A stretch of DNA of 64,000 nucleotides, from the NCBI RefSeq assembly GCF_007830065.1, contig NZ_VLKK01000003.1:62001-126000 (forward strand). The letters are read 5' to 3'. Below the pieces are notes generated by a model. It made no database searches and was not told the origin of the DNA. It saw nothing but the letters and a program-made list of their open reading frames with translations. Each line of letters starts with the position of its first letter. Within the stretch, counting starts at the first letter, position 1. Origin of the DNA: Sphingobium wenxiniae. Its GTDB lineage: Bacteria; Pseudomonadota; Alphaproteobacteria; Sphingomonadales; Sphingomonadaceae. The translations under genes were made by a program, and so were the position numbers. Shown here in pieces: positions 36,050-45,342 of this stretch.

Positions 36050-36134
36050 TAGCTGGAGCGGCCTTTCCTGATGGTGAAAAAGCGCCGTCATTCTGCTAAA
36101 AGGGAGGAAAGAGGATTTAGCCGGGAGACGAAGG

Positions 36135-36950
36135 ATGAAATCGGCTCTGCTGCATATTCATGACGATCTGGGGGCGGAAAGCCGCCTTCAGGCGGCGTGC
36201 GATCTGGCCCGTAGCTGCGAAGCGCATATTCAATGCGTGCAGGTTCGATCGGCCCCGAGCCTTATGGCAGCGGATATATATGGCGGCGCCGCTTTCGCTC
36301 CAGCCATCACCGAGGAGTTGCGGCAGATCGACGACCGGCTGCGCATACAGATCGAGGATCGGTTGAAGCGGGAAGGGGTAAGCTGGGAGTGGCGGCACGT
36401 GGACGGCGAAACCGTTAGCGCGCTGTTGAGGGCGGCCAGACTGTCCGATGTCATCGTTGCGACTTTGCCGGAAGGCGCGCGCAAGGATTTCCAGGACCCT
36501 CTCCCGATTGTTCCCGACCTGGCGCTGGGCGGCCGGACGCCCGTACTCGCCATGCCGCAATCCGCGAAATCCTTCGCAATTTCAGGACGGGCCGTCGTTG
36601 CCTGGGATGGGTCCCAGGAAGCCGCATCCGCCATCAAGGCGGCGATCCCCCTGTTGCGGCTGGCGCGGGAAGTGCATGTGGTGACGGTTGAGGAAGCCGA
36701 CAAGCGGGCATTTCCCTCGACCGAGGCGCCGGAATATCTTTCCCGGCACGATGTTTCCGTTCAGATGCACAGCTGGCCGCGCGGGGGGGACGCGGTGGAG
36801 GCGGTTCTGCTTGATGCGATAAGTTCGCTGGCGGCGGATTGGGTCGTCATGGGCGCTTTTGGCCATAGCCGTTTGCGCGAACTGGTTTTCGGCGGGGTCA
36901 CACGGCGAATGTTGCGGGAAACGCGTATCCCGCTTTTGCTCGCGCATTGA
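36135..36950 (+). CDS. tandem universal stress protein (two Usp domains)
   Basis: A 271-residue protein with two Usp-like halves. The first (about 1-140) is diverged. The second (about 150-271) starts GRAVVAWDGSQEAASAIKAA and ends with the ATP-loop signature VVMGAFGHSRLRELVFGGVT followed by RETRIPLLLAH. This fused arrangement is common in alphaproteobacterial stress proteins. It is convergent with tRNA-Leu, 20 bases downstream. Its ligand and partners are unknown. Confidence 0.9.
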   Translation: MKSALLHIHDDLGAESRLQAACDLARSCEAHIQCVQVRSAPSLMAADIYGGAAFAPAITEELRQIDDRLRIQIEDRLKREGVSWEWRHVDGETVSALLRAARLSDVIVATLPEGARKDFQDPLPIVPDLALGGRTPVLAMPQSAKSFAISGRAVVAWDGSQEAASAIKAAIPLLRLAREVHVVTVEEADKRAFPSTEAPEYLSRHDVSVQMHSWPRGGDAVEAVLLDAISSLAADWVVMGAFGHSRLRELVFGGVTRRMLRETRIPLLLAH

Positions 36951-36970
36951 AGCAGGGCCAGAGCACCAGT

Positions 36971-37056
36971 TGGTGCGGACGGCGGGACTCGAACCCGCAC
37001 TTCCAGGGGAAAGCGGATTTTAAGTCCGCTGCGTCTACCGATTTCGCCACGTCCGC
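36971..37056 (-). tRNA. tRNA-Leu (anticodon TAA)
   Basis: An 86-base class II tRNA on the minus strand with encoded CCA. The acceptor GCGGACG pairs with CGTCCGC. The anticodon loop carries TAA (GACTTAAAATC). An extended variable arm (CTTTCCCCTGGAAG region) and the T-loop GGTTCGAGTCC follow. Confidence 0.97.
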
Positions 37057-37102
37057 GCGCTGCTTCCCTGAAGCGTCCAGGACGGGACGTCAAGCGACGC
37101 CT

Positions 37103-37390
37103 TCAGGCGGATGCTTTGTTGAGACGTTCCCGCATTTCCTTGCCGGGTTTGAAATAGGGAACACGCTTGGCGGAGACGGGCACCGGCTCACCCGTGCGCG
37201 GATTCCGGCCGGTTCGCGCCTCTCTTTCGCGCGTCGTGAAGGCGCCAAAGCCGCGCAATTCGACTCTTCCGCCCGACGATAGCTGATCCACGATCTCCTT
37301 GAAAAAAAGATCGACGATCCTCTCAACATCCTGAAGTCCAAGCTCCGGATTTTCTTCGGCTAACTTCTGGATCAGTTCAGAACGGATCAT
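37103..37390 (-). CDS. ihfB: integration host factor subunit beta
   Basis: A 95-residue HU/IHF-family DNA-bending protein. [19 protein letters not shown], the core [20 protein letters not shown], and the intercalating-arm region [20 protein letters not shown] identify the beta subunit. It forms a heterodimer with IhfA, encoded elsewhere. The start is set at ATG 37390, five codons after an alternative in-frame start. It follows rpsA on the same strand but is separated by a strong terminator, so it should have its own promoter. Confidence 0.95.
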   Translation of the reverse strand: MIRSELIQKLAEENPELGLQDVERIVDLFFKEIVDQLSSGGRVELRGFGAFTTREREARTGRNPRTGEPVPVSAKRVPYFKPGKEMRERLNKASA

Positions 37391-37486
37391 CTGACCCTCC
37401 CTCATCCTTTTGGTTTCGCCCCATTTAATAGGGAATCGGCAAAGATATTAACGACTACGTTATTCGTTTCGCCCGAAAAACGATAT

Positions 37487-37527
37487 AAAAAATGCTCATC
37501 GGACTAAATATCCGATGAGCATTTTTT
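37487..37527 (-). terminator. strong intrinsic terminator after rpsA
   Basis: A 17-bp perfect stem with a CTAAATA loop on the plus strand includes A6 on one side and T6 on the other, so it has a U-tract in either direction. On the minus strand it comes just after the rpsA stop and before ihfB. The symmetric form would also stop any plus-strand transcript. Confidence 0.95.
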
Positions 37528-37552
37528 CTTCAATATCTCAAAAGAGTAAGGC

Positions 37553-39265
37553 TTAGCCTTCGCTCTTCGCCTTGAGCGCTTCGCCCAGGATGTCGCCCAA
37601 CGACGCGCCGCTGTCGGACGAACCGTACTGCGCCACCGCCTGCTTCTCTTCGGCGATCTGCATCGCCTTGACCGAGAAGGTCGGCTTCTTGGCGCGGTCG
37701 AAACCGGTTACCATGGCGTCGAACTTCTGGCCGATCTGGAAGCGTTCCGGACGCTGTTCGTCGCGGTCGCGACCCAGATCGCTGCGCTTGATGAAGCCAG
37801 CGGCGCCATCTTCGCCAGCCTGGACTTCCAGGCCGCCGTCGCGCACTTCCAGAACCGTCACGGTGACGATCGAGTTCTTCGACAGGCCGGCGGCAGCGGC
37901 GGCGGTGCCCCCAGCGGCCGGACCGCCACGCTCAAGCTGCTTCATGCCCAGGCTGATGCGTTCCTTCTCGATGTCGATGTCGAGAACGACGGCCTGAACC
38001 ATCTCGCCCTTGCGGTGCAGCGCCAGCGCGTCTTCGCCCGAAATGCCCCAGGCGATGTCGGACATGTGGACCATGCCGTCCACATCGCCGTCGAGGCCGA
38101 TGAACAGGCCGAATTCGGTTGCGTTCTTGACTTCGCCTTCGACGGTCGAGCCAACCGGGTGCTTCTCGGCAAAGCTGTCCCAGGGATTCGACTGGGCCTG
38201 CTTGAGACCAAGCGAGATGCGGCGCTTTTCCGGATCGACTTCGAGGACGATGACCTCCACTTCCTGGCTGGTCGAAACGATCTTGCCGGGGTGGACGTTC
38301 TTCTTGGTCCAGGACATTTCGGAGACGTGGACCAGGCCTTCGATGCCCGGCTCCAGCTCCACGAACGCACCATATTCGGTGATGTTGGTGACGCGGCCCG
38401 ACAGCTTCGCGCCGACCGGGTACTTGGCGGCGGCGCCTTCCCACGGATCGCTTTCGAGCTGCTTCATGCCGAGGCTGATGCGCTGCGTGTCGCGGTTGAT
38501 GCGGATGATTTGCACGCGGACGGTATCGCCGATGTTGATCATTTCGCTCGGATGGTTGATCCGCTTGTAGCTGAGGTCGGTGACGTGCAGCAGGCCGTCA
38601 ATGCCGCCGAGGTCAACGAACGCGCCGTAATCGGTGATGTTCTTGACCACGCCTTCGATGATCTGGCCCTCGGCCAGCGTCTGGATGAGACCGCTGCGCT
38701 GTTCGGCGCGGGTTTCTTCGAGGATGGCGCGGCGCGACACGACGATGTTGCCGCGACGGCGATCCATTTTGAGGATCTGGAAGGGCTGGGGAATGTCCAT
38801 CAGCGGCGTGACGTCGCGCACGGGGCGGATATCGACCTGCGAACCGGGCAGAAAGGCCACGGCGCCGTCGAGGTCGACGGTGAAGCCGCCCTTGACGCGG
38901 CCGAAGATGACGCCTTCGACGCGGGCGCTTTCGGTGAATTCTGCTTCGAGCTTGTCCCAGGCGGCTTCGCGGCGGGCGCGGTCGCGCGACAGCATCGCTT
39001 CGCCATGGGCGTTTTCGACGCGGTCGACATAGACTTCGACTTCGTCGCCGACCTTGAGGTCAGCCTTCTGGCCCGGCGCGGCGAATTCGCGCAGCGGCAC
39101 GCGGCCTTCGCTCTTGAGGCCGACGTCGATGACGGCGAGGTCGTTTTCGATGCCGGTAACGGTGCCTTTGACGACGCGGCCTTCGAAGCCGCCATCCTCG
39201 CCACCGAGGGAATCATTGAGAAGCGCGGCGAAATCGTCGCGCGAGGGGAATGCCGTAGAGGCCAT
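37553..39265 (-). CDS. rpsA: 30S ribosomal protein S1
   Basis: A 570-residue S1 protein with six OB-fold S1 repeats, which brings mRNA to the 30S subunit. The N-terminal half includes GRVVKGTVTGIENDLAVIDV, and later repeats show EGVVKNITDYGAFVDLGGID, SGRVTNITEYGAFVELEPGI and EGEVKNATEFGLFIGLDGDV. The C-terminus has a short acidic/polar tail. It lies downstream of cmk and aroA, as in many bacteria, with a probable terminator between it and cmk. Confidence 0.97.
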   Translation of the reverse strand: MASTAFPSRDDFAALLNDSLGGEDGGFEGRVVKGTVTGIENDLAVIDVGLKSEGRVPLREFAAPGQKADLKVGDEVEVYVDRVENAHGEAMLSRDRARREAAWDKLEAEFTESARVEGVIFGRVKGGFTVDLDGAVAFLPGSQVDIRPVRDVTPLMDIPQPFQILKMDRRRGNIVVSRRAILEETRAEQRSGLIQTLAEGQIIEGVVKNITDYGAFVDLGGIDGLLHVTDLSYKRINHPSEMINIGDTVRVQIIRINRDTQRISLGMKQLESDPWEGAAAKYPVGAKLSGRVTNITEYGAFVELEPGIEGLVHVSEMSWTKKNVHPGKIVSTSQEVEVIVLEVDPEKRRISLGLKQAQSNPWDSFAEKHPVGSTVEGEVKNATEFGLFIGLDGDVDGMVHMSDIAWGISGEDALALHRKGEMVQAVVLDIDIEKERISLGMKQLERGGPAAGGTAAAAAGLSKNSIVTVTVLEVRDGGLEVQAGEDGAAGFIKRSDLGRDRDEQRPERFQIGQKFDAMVTGFDRAKKPTFSVKAMQIAEEKQAVAQYGSSDSGASLGDILGEALKAKSEG

Positions 39266-39391
39266 TAAGTCGGTCCTTCACTCATCATTGCTGGCCAATC
39301 GGTTGTGTCCGATGGTCTTTGGCCAAACTGCCCATGCCGCCGAACGCGCCACAGGCATCCGCGGGACATGGCGTGCGGACGCACAGGCGAG

Positions 39392-39426
39392 AAAAGCGAA
39401 AAGGGCGCGCGGAAGCACCGCACGCC
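39392..39426 (-). terminator. probable intrinsic terminator after cmk
   Basis: On the minus strand a 9-bp stem with one G-U pair (GGCGTGCGG with CCGCGCGCC, loop TGCTT) is followed by CTTTTCGCTTTTC. It lies 15 bases after the cmk stop, which implies rpsA is read from its own promoter in the next ~130 bases. Confidence 0.6.
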
Positions 39427-39441
39427 TTGACGGGTCAGACC

Positions 39442-40074
39442 TTACCGGCGACCTTCAAGCTGAGCATCCACAAGCGCGATGGCCTGCCGGATGGCTGCTT
39501 CTATAGTCAAATCGCTCGTATCTAGCAAGTCCGCTCCGTCCGCCATGCGGAGCGGGGCGTGATCGCGGCTCATGTCCCGCGTGTCGCGCGCCTGGATGTC
39601 GGCGATCAGGCTGTCCATATCAGGGTGGCCGCCATGGGCCAGGGCGTCGTCATAGCGGCGGCGGGCCCGCACATGGACGCTGGCGGTCACGAAGATCTTG
39701 GCGTCCGCGTCGGGCGCGATGACCGTGCCGATATCCCGCCCGTCCAATATCGCGCCGCCCGGCTGCGTGGCGAAATCGCGCTGGCGCTGGACCAGCGCCT
39801 GCCGAACGCCTGGATGAACGGAAACGCGCGAGGCGAGCGATCCCACCGCTTCGCTGCGCAGGGCCGGATCGTCGAGAAGGGGGGCGTCGAAATCACAGGC
39901 CGCCAGCGCGTCGGCCTCGTGATCGGGATCGCCGCCCGCCTTCAGAACGGAAAGCCCGACCGCCCGATAGAGCAGCCCGGTATCAAGGCAGGGCAATCCA
40001 TAGTGGCGGGCAAGCGCCCTGGCGATCGTGCCCTTGCCCGAAGCGGCGGGGCCGTCGACGGCGATAATGGTCAT
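39442..40074 (-). CDS. cmk: cytidylate kinase
   Basis: Phosphorylates CMP and dCMP. The 210-residue protein has a P-loop at residues 8-16 (GPAASGKGT). The nucleotide-binding regions AILDGRDIGTVIAPDADAKI and DTSDLTIEAAIRQAIALVD are typical. Its start overlaps the aroA stop by 4 bases (ATGA), giving the aroA-cmk pair common in alphaproteobacteria. Confidence 0.96.
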   Translation of the reverse strand: MTIIAVDGPAASGKGTIARALARHYGLPCLDTGLLYRAVGLSVLKAGGDPDHEADALAACDFDAPLLDDPALRSEAVGSLASRVSVHPGVRQALVQRQRDFATQPGGAILDGRDIGTVIAPDADAKIFVTASVHVRARRRYDDALAHGGHPDMDSLIADIQARDTRDMSRDHAPLRMADGADLLDTSDLTIEAAIRQAIALVDAQLEGRR

Positions 40075-41411
40075 GCCATCGCTCCCAGGGAGTGGAGCAG
40101 GGCGGTGAAACCGGGAAAGCTCGTCGCCACCGGCCGCATATCGTCGATGGTGACGCCTTTCGCCGATACGAGGCCGGCGATGGCGAAACTCATGGCGATG
40201 CGGTGGTCCAGCCGGGTGGCGATGGGGCCGCCTCCCATAAGCGGCGTGCCGCCGCTTCCTTCGATGATGATGCCGTCTTCCAGTTCTTCGACGGAGACGC
40301 CGATGGCGCGCAGACCGGCGGCCATGGTGGCGATGCGGTCCGATTCCTTGACGCGCAACTCTTCCAGGCCGCGGAAGACGCTGCGCCCCTCCGCCAGCGC
40401 CGCCGCGATGAACGCTACCGGATATTCGTCGATCATCGATGGCGCGAGCGCCGGGTCCGGTTCGATGCCCTTGAGGCTGGAGGCGCTGACGATCAGGTCG
40501 CCGACCGGTTCGCCGCCGACTTCGCGCGCATTCTCCACGACGATATCGCCGCCCATGTCGCGCAGCAGGTCGATCAGCCCCGCGCGAGTCGCGTTGAGGC
40601 CGACATTGGCGATGAAGATGCGCGAACCGGGCACCAGCAGGGCCGCCACCATGGGAAAGGCGGCGGAGGAGGGATCGCCGGGCACGATGATGGACTGCGG
40701 CCGCAGTTCCGCTTCGCCGCGCAGGGTGATGATGCGCGTGCCGTCGCCCTCGATCTCCACGTTCAGTTCCGCGCCGAAGCCCTTGAGCATACGCTCGCTA
40801 TGATCCCGGGTAGGAATGGGTTCCACGATGCGCGTGATGCCCGGCGCGTTGAGCCCCGCCAGCAGGATGGCCGATTTGACCTGCGCCGATGCGACGGGAA
40901 GGCGATAGTCAAGCGGCACGGCGGGGCACAGGCCGCGCATGGTCAGGGGCAGGCGGTCGCCGGGGCTGGCCGTGAAGCGCGCGCCCATGCGGGAAAGCGG
41001 CTCGGTGACTCGGCCCATCGGCCGCTTGCTGAGCGAGGCGTCGCCGGTGAAGGTCGCGGTGATGGCATGGCCGGCGATCAGGCCCATGAGCAGACGGGTG
41101 GACGTGCCGCTGTTGCCCATGTCGAGCGCGGACTGCGGCTGGAGCAATCCGCCCACGCCGACGCCATGGACGTGCCAGATGCCGCTATCGGCGCGCTGGA
41201 TGTCGGCGCCCATGGCGCGCATCGCGGCGGCGGTGGCCAGCACGTCCTCGCCCTCCAGCAGCCCCTCGATCCGGCTTTCGCCGACGGCGAGGGCCGACAG
41301 CATGAGGGAGCGATGCGAAATGCTCTTGTCTCCCGGCACGGTGACGGAGCCGGCCAGCGGAGGCGCGGCGGTGAAGGTCATGGGGGCGGGCTGGTCTAAG
41401 GAAGCGGTCAC
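40071..41411 (-). CDS. aroA: 3-phosphoshikimate 1-carboxyvinyltransferase (EPSP synthase)
   Basis: Shikimate-pathway enzyme joining phosphoenolpyruvate to shikimate-3-phosphate. The about 446-residue protein shows VPGDKSISHRSLMLSALAVG, MGNSGTSTRLLMGLIAGHA and the C-terminal ELRVKESDRIATMAAGLRA. The pattern, with Ala rather than Gly at the position after GNSGTSTRLLMG, resembles class II EPSP synthases of alphaproteobacteria. The start is unsure: GTG 41411 is chosen, while ATG 41381 gives a shorter N-terminus with no clear ribosome site, and TTG 41417 is also open. Confidence 0.94.
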   Translation of the reverse strand: MTASLDQPAPMTFTAAPPLAGSVTVPGDKSISHRSLMLSALAVGESRIEGLLEGEDVLATAAAMRAMGADIQRADSGIWHVHGVGVGGLLQPQSALDMGNSGTSTRLLMGLIAGHAITATFTGDASLSKRPMGRVTEPLSRMGARFTASPGDRLPLTMRGLCPAVPLDYRLPVASAQVKSAILLAGLNAPGITRIVEPIPTRDHSERMLKGFGAELNVEIEGDGTRIITLRGEAELRPQSIIVPGDPSSAAFPMVAALLVPGSRIFIANVGLNATRAGLIDLLRDMGGDIVVENAREVGGEPVGDLIVSASSLKGIEPDPALAPSMIDEYPVAFIAAALAEGRSVFRGLEELRVKESDRIATMAAGLRAIGVSVEELEDGIIIEGSGGTPLMGGGPIATRLDHRIAMSFAIAGLVSAKGVTIDDMRPVATSFPGFTALLHSLGAMA

Positions 41412-41560
41412 ATGCAATCCGTTACAAGGATAAGGAAAAAAATGCGCCCGGCTTTTGACAGCGCGGTTCCGCTATGGCAAGGCGCCCGACGCTTCGCGGG
41501 CGACGTTGTCGCGCCGCGTGATTTCTATTTGAGCACTTTCGAAGAAGGACAAGGCCGGAC

Positions 41561-41896
41561 ATGGTCAAGGCTGAATGGGGCACGAAGCGTACCTGCCCGA
41601 AATGCGCCACGCGCTTCTATGACCTGGGCAAGGACGACCCGGTCACCTGTATCAACTGCGGCAACGCCTGGGAACCCGAGCCGGTGCTCAAGTCGAAGCA
41701 GCCGCTGCCTTATGAGGAAGCGCCCAAGAAAGTCATCGAAACCGCCGATGGCGAGTTGGAAACGGCCGATGACGATCTGGATCTGGATCTGGACGTCGAT
41801 GACGACGGCGATTCGCCGGACAATGATGTCGATCTGGGCGGCGATGACGACCTTGGCGTCGACGCCGCCAAGGACAGTGGCGACGACGACAACTAA
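41561..41896 (+). CDS. TIGR02300-family protein: zinc ribbon plus acidic tail
   Basis: A 111-residue protein of the TIGR02300 family found in alphaproteobacteria. A zinc-ribbon-like module has two CXXC pairs (C12-x2-C15, C30-x2-C33) in KRTCPKCATRFYDLGKDDPV and CINCGNAWEPEP. From about residue 58 onward the chain is almost entirely Asp, Glu, Gly and small residues, so it is a long acidic, disordered tail. The function is unknown. It is divergent from aroA and upstream of the tRNA-Ala pair. Confidence 0.9.
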   Translation: MVKAEWGTKRTCPKCATRFYDLGKDDPVTCINCGNAWEPEPVLKSKQPLPYEEAPKKVIETADGELETADDDLDLDLDVDDDGDSPDNDVDLGGDDDLGVDAAKDSGDDDN

Positions 41897-41987
41897 GTGA
41901 TTTTTGCACTTGCCAATGGGACCGCTGCCCTCTAGAGGCAGCGCTCCCAAGACGCTGCTTCCCAGGCGGCGTTTCGAAGATGGGAAC

Positions 41988-42063
41988 GGGGCCTTAGCTC
42001 AGCTGGGAGAGCGCCTGCATGGCATGCAGGAGGTCAGCGGTTCGATCCCGCTAGGCTCCACCA
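41988..42063 (+). tRNA. tRNA-Ala (anticodon GGC), copy 1
   Basis: A 76-base tRNA with CCA. The acceptor GGGGCCT pairs with AGGCTCC (one G-U). The anticodon loop ATGGCAT has anticodon GGC. It is identical over its full length to the second copy 61 bases downstream. Confidence 0.97.
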
Positions 42064-42124
42064 TCTTACTATTTCAAAGTCAGCCGGTTGACCCCAAGCG
42101 TTCGATCCTTGGGCTGCATCGGAT

Positions 42125-42200
42125 GGGGCCTTAGCTCAGCTGGGAGAGCGCCTGCATGGCATGCAGGAGGTCAGCGGTTCGATCCCGCTAGGCTCCACCA
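42125..42200 (+). tRNA. tRNA-Ala (anticodon GGC), copy 2
   Basis: A 76-base tRNA identical to the copy at 41988-42063, including the encoded CCA, while the 61-base spacer between them is not repeated. A 233-base gap to the uvrD stop follows, in which I see no gene. Confidence 0.97.
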
Positions 42201-42433
42201 GGCTTCCCCTTACATCGGTTCATCAAATCGTGGTGGCCATGCCGTCTTGCCTATCCGTGCGGAGCTTATTGAGGGGCCCGTGAAGCGCCGGCTCTCATAT
42301 TTGGAGAGAGGAGTGGGAATTGCCGGCCACGACCATGTCCCATCCTGCAAAAATATGCGAAGTTAAGCCTCAGGACTTCTATTTGGCGGGCCTCGCCAGG
42401 GTAACGCATCCTTCCCGGCGCATTCCTGTAAGG

Positions 42434-44710
42434 TCAGGCCGGGTTGACGAAGCTGTCCATCACCCGCTTGCGTCCCGCGGTTTCGAAGTCGATTTCCAGC
42501 TTGTTGCCCTCGATCTCCGCCACTGTCCCATAGCCGAATTTCTGGTGGAAGACCCGCAGTCCCACCGCCATGTCGTCCCGTCCCTTGTTGCCCAGCGAAA
42601 CGGCTGAAGCGCGGGCCTCCACGATTCGCACCGGCTCACGCGTGAATTGTCCGCTTTGCTGGGCGCGCTGCCAGCCCGGACCACGGCCGGTCCCGCGCTG
42701 CACATCGGCGAAGGGATCGGCCCGCTCCGACCAGTTGGCGCGCCAGAGCGACGCGCCGCCCGCCATGCTGCTTTCCTCCTCTACATGCTCGCCCGGCAAT
42801 TCGCCGACGAAACGGGAAGGGATGGAACTGGTCCACTGGCCGTAGATGCGGCGGTTCGCGGCGTGGAAGATGACGCACCGCCTGCGCGCGCGCGTGATTG
42901 CGACATAGGCGAGGCGGCGTTCCTCCTCCAGCGCGTTGAGTCCCCCTTCGTCGAGCGCGCGCTGCGAAGGGAACAGCCCCTCTTCCCAGCCCGCAAGGAA
43001 GACCGTGTCGAACTCCAGCCCCTTGGCGGCGTGCATGGTCATGATCGTGACCTTGCGTTCTTCCGCCTGCGCCTCATTGTCCATGACCAGCGACACATGC
43101 TCAAGGAACGCGCCCAGCGTCTCATATTCCTCCATGGCGCGCGTGAGTTCGTTGAGGTTTTCAAGCCGTCCCGCGCTTTCGGCCGTGCGTTCAGCCTGGA
43201 GCATCGCGGTATAGCCGCTTTCGTCGAGGATCTGGCGGGCGAGTTCCGCATGGGGAAGCTGCGCCGCCCGGTCGCGCCAGCGGGCGAGATCGCCGATGAA
43301 CGCCCCCAGTGACCGGCGGGCCTGCGGCGTCATCTCGTCCGTGTCGAGGATGCGGGCGGCGGCGAGCGCAAGGGGGATGGCTTCGGCCCGTGCGAGGCGG
43401 TGAAGCTTCTCCACGGCCTTATCGCCCAGCCCGCGCTTGGGGACGTTGACGATCCGTTCGAAGGCAAGATCGTCGGCAGGCTGGTTGACGAGGCGCAGAT
43501 AGGCCAGCGCATCCCGGATTTCAGCCCGCTCATAGAAGCGGAAGCCGCCCACGATCCGATAGGGCAGGCCGATCTGGATGAAGCGGTCTTCAAATTCGCG
43601 GGTCTGGTGCTGGGCGCGGACGAGGATGGCGACGTCGTCCAGCGAGCCGCCGTTGCGTTCCACCGCTTCGATCTCGTCCCCGACGCGGCGGGCTTCTTCC
43701 GGGCCGTCCCAGACACCGATAACCCGGACTTTCTCCCCCACGTCGATGTCGGTCCAGAGCGTCTTGCCGAGGCGGTTGCCGTTTTCCGCGATCACGCCCG
43801 ACGCCGCGCCCAATATGTGCGGCGTCGAACGGTAATTCTGTTCCAGCCGGACGATCTTCGCGCCGGGGAAATCCTTCTCGAAACGCAGGATATTGGCGAC
43901 TTCCGCGCCACGCCATGAATAGATCGACTGGTCGTCGTCACCCACGCAGCAGATATTCTTGCGCTGCTGGGCCAGCAGGCGGAGCCAGAGATACTGGCTG
44001 CTGTTGGTGTCCTGATATTCGTCCACCATGATATAGCGGAAACGCTGCTGATACTGCTCCAGCACGTCGCGATGGCGTTTCAGGATCGTCAGCACATGCA
44101 GCAGCAGATCGCCGAAATCGCAGGCGTTGACGTCCCGCAGACGGGCCTGATAGGCTGCGTAGAGCTTTTGCCCCTTGCCATGGGCATAGGCTTCGCTTTC
44201 GCCCGCGCCGACCTCTTCGGGCGTCAGGCCCTTGTTCTTCCACTGGTCGATCAGGCCGCCGAGCTGGCGGGCAGGCCAGCGCTTCTCGTCGATGCCCTCC
44301 GCCTGGATAAGCTGCTTCATCAGGCGCAACTGGTCGTCGGTATCGAGGATCGTGAAATTGGATTGCAGGCCCACAAGCTCCGCATGGCGGCGGAGCATCT
44401 TCGCCGCGATGGCATGGAAGGTGCCGAGCCAGGGCATACCCTCTACCGCCGGCCCGATCATCCGGCCCACGCGCTCGCGCATCTCGCGAGCCGCCTTGTT
44501 GGTGAAGGTGACGGCGAGGATTTCGGATGGCCATGCGCGCCGCGTGGCGATGAGGTGGGCAAGGCGCGCGGTCAGCGCCGCGGTCTTGCCCGTACCCGCG
44601 CCGGCGAGGACGAGCACCGGCCCTTCGGTCGTCAGAACCGCTTCGCGCTGCGGCGCATTCAGCCCCTGTAGATAGGGGGGATCGGTGGGCGAGGGAGCGG
44701 CTGGCGTCAT
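42434..44710 (-). CDS. uvrD: ATP-dependent DNA helicase, UvrD/PcrA type
   Basis: A superfamily 1A DNA helicase of 758 residues for repair and replication. The Walker A motif is at residues 37-43 within AGAGTGKTAALTARL. The Q motif (LNAPQREAVLTTEGP), DEYQDTNSSQY (motif II), GDDDQSIYSWRGAE (motif III) and the C-terminal VAITRARRRC (motif VI) are present. A C-terminal Tudor-like region (VFHQKFGYGTVAEIEGNKLE) is typical of PcrA/UvrD. It is divergent from the GFA gene. Confidence 0.96.
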   Translation of the reverse strand: MTPAAPSPTDPPYLQGLNAPQREAVLTTEGPVLVLAGAGTGKTAALTARLAHLIATRRAWPSEILAVTFTNKAAREMRERVGRMIGPAVEGMPWLGTFHAIAAKMLRRHAELVGLQSNFTILDTDDQLRLMKQLIQAEGIDEKRWPARQLGGLIDQWKNKGLTPEEVGAGESEAYAHGKGQKLYAAYQARLRDVNACDFGDLLLHVLTILKRHRDVLEQYQQRFRYIMVDEYQDTNSSQYLWLRLLAQQRKNICCVGDDDQSIYSWRGAEVANILRFEKDFPGAKIVRLEQNYRSTPHILGAASGVIAENGNRLGKTLWTDIDVGEKVRVIGVWDGPEEARRVGDEIEAVERNGGSLDDVAILVRAQHQTREFEDRFIQIGLPYRIVGGFRFYERAEIRDALAYLRLVNQPADDLAFERIVNVPKRGLGDKAVEKLHRLARAEAIPLALAAARILDTDEMTPQARRSLGAFIGDLARWRDRAAQLPHAELARQILDESGYTAMLQAERTAESAGRLENLNELTRAMEEYETLGAFLEHVSLVMDNEAQAEERKVTIMTMHAAKGLEFDTVFLAGWEEGLFPSQRALDEGGLNALEEERRLAYVAITRARRRCVIFHAANRRIYGQWTSSIPSRFVGELPGEHVEEESSMAGGASLWRANWSERADPFADVQRGTGRGPGWQRAQQSGQFTREPVRIVEARASAVSLGNKGRDDMAVGLRVFHQKFGYGTVAEIEGNKLEIDFETAGRKRVMDSFVNPA

Positions 44711-44814
44711 GGAGTGAACAACTAGGGTGCGTGGGATGAAGGAGCAAGGGACGGCCCTTGCGGTGACTGGCGAATTATGAGAACAAAAAGAGAATCATGC
44801 AAGGAGAAAGGCCC

Positions 44815-45210
44815 ATGGCCACGGGACGATGCCAGTGCGGCGACATCCGCTACGAAGCGCGGGGAGCGCCGGTGCACAGCGCGCTCTGCCACTGCGCCGA
44901 CTGCCGCCGGAGCGCGGGCGCGCCGATGGTGGGATGGGCATTGTTCGCCCAGGCGGAGGTGACGATCAGCGGCCAGCCGGTGCGCTATCAATCTTCGGAA
45001 GATGCGACGCGGCATTTTTGCGGCCGGTGCGGAACGGGGCTGTTCTATACCAATCCGGCGATCTTCCCCGACATGATCGATATCCAGACCGGCACGCTGG
45101 ACGATCAGTCGCTGTTTCCGCCCATGGCGCACATCCAATATGCGGAAGCCGCCCCCTGGATGGAAAGCGCGCATGACCTCCTCAAATTCGATCGCTTCCC
45201 TGCGGGTTGA
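44815..45210 (+). CDS. GFA family zinc protein (glutathione-dependent formaldehyde-activating-like)
   Basis: A 131-residue protein of the GFA/CENP-V fold. The zinc ligands sit in GRCQCGDIRYEARG, ALCHCADCRRSAGAP and HFCGRCGTGLFYT. The start at ATG 44815 has AAGGAGAAAGG just upstream and is preferred over the ATG at 44797. Members rarely have proven substrates, so only the family is stated. Confidence 0.9.
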   Translation: MATGRCQCGDIRYEARGAPVHSALCHCADCRRSAGAPMVGWALFAQAEVTISGQPVRYQSSEDATRHFCGRCGTGLFYTNPAIFPDMIDIQTGTLDDQSLFPPMAHIQYAEAAPWMESAHDLLKFDRFPAG

Positions 45211-45342
45211 GGGCAGGCCGCATTTGATGGCGCCTGAGCAACGCTTCGTCGCCATGGCCGGAACGTCAGCGTCATGATTCCGGTTCTTGATCCGCCCGAA
45301 TAGCAGAACGGGGCGACATGAGAACAAGGAAGGATGATCCTG

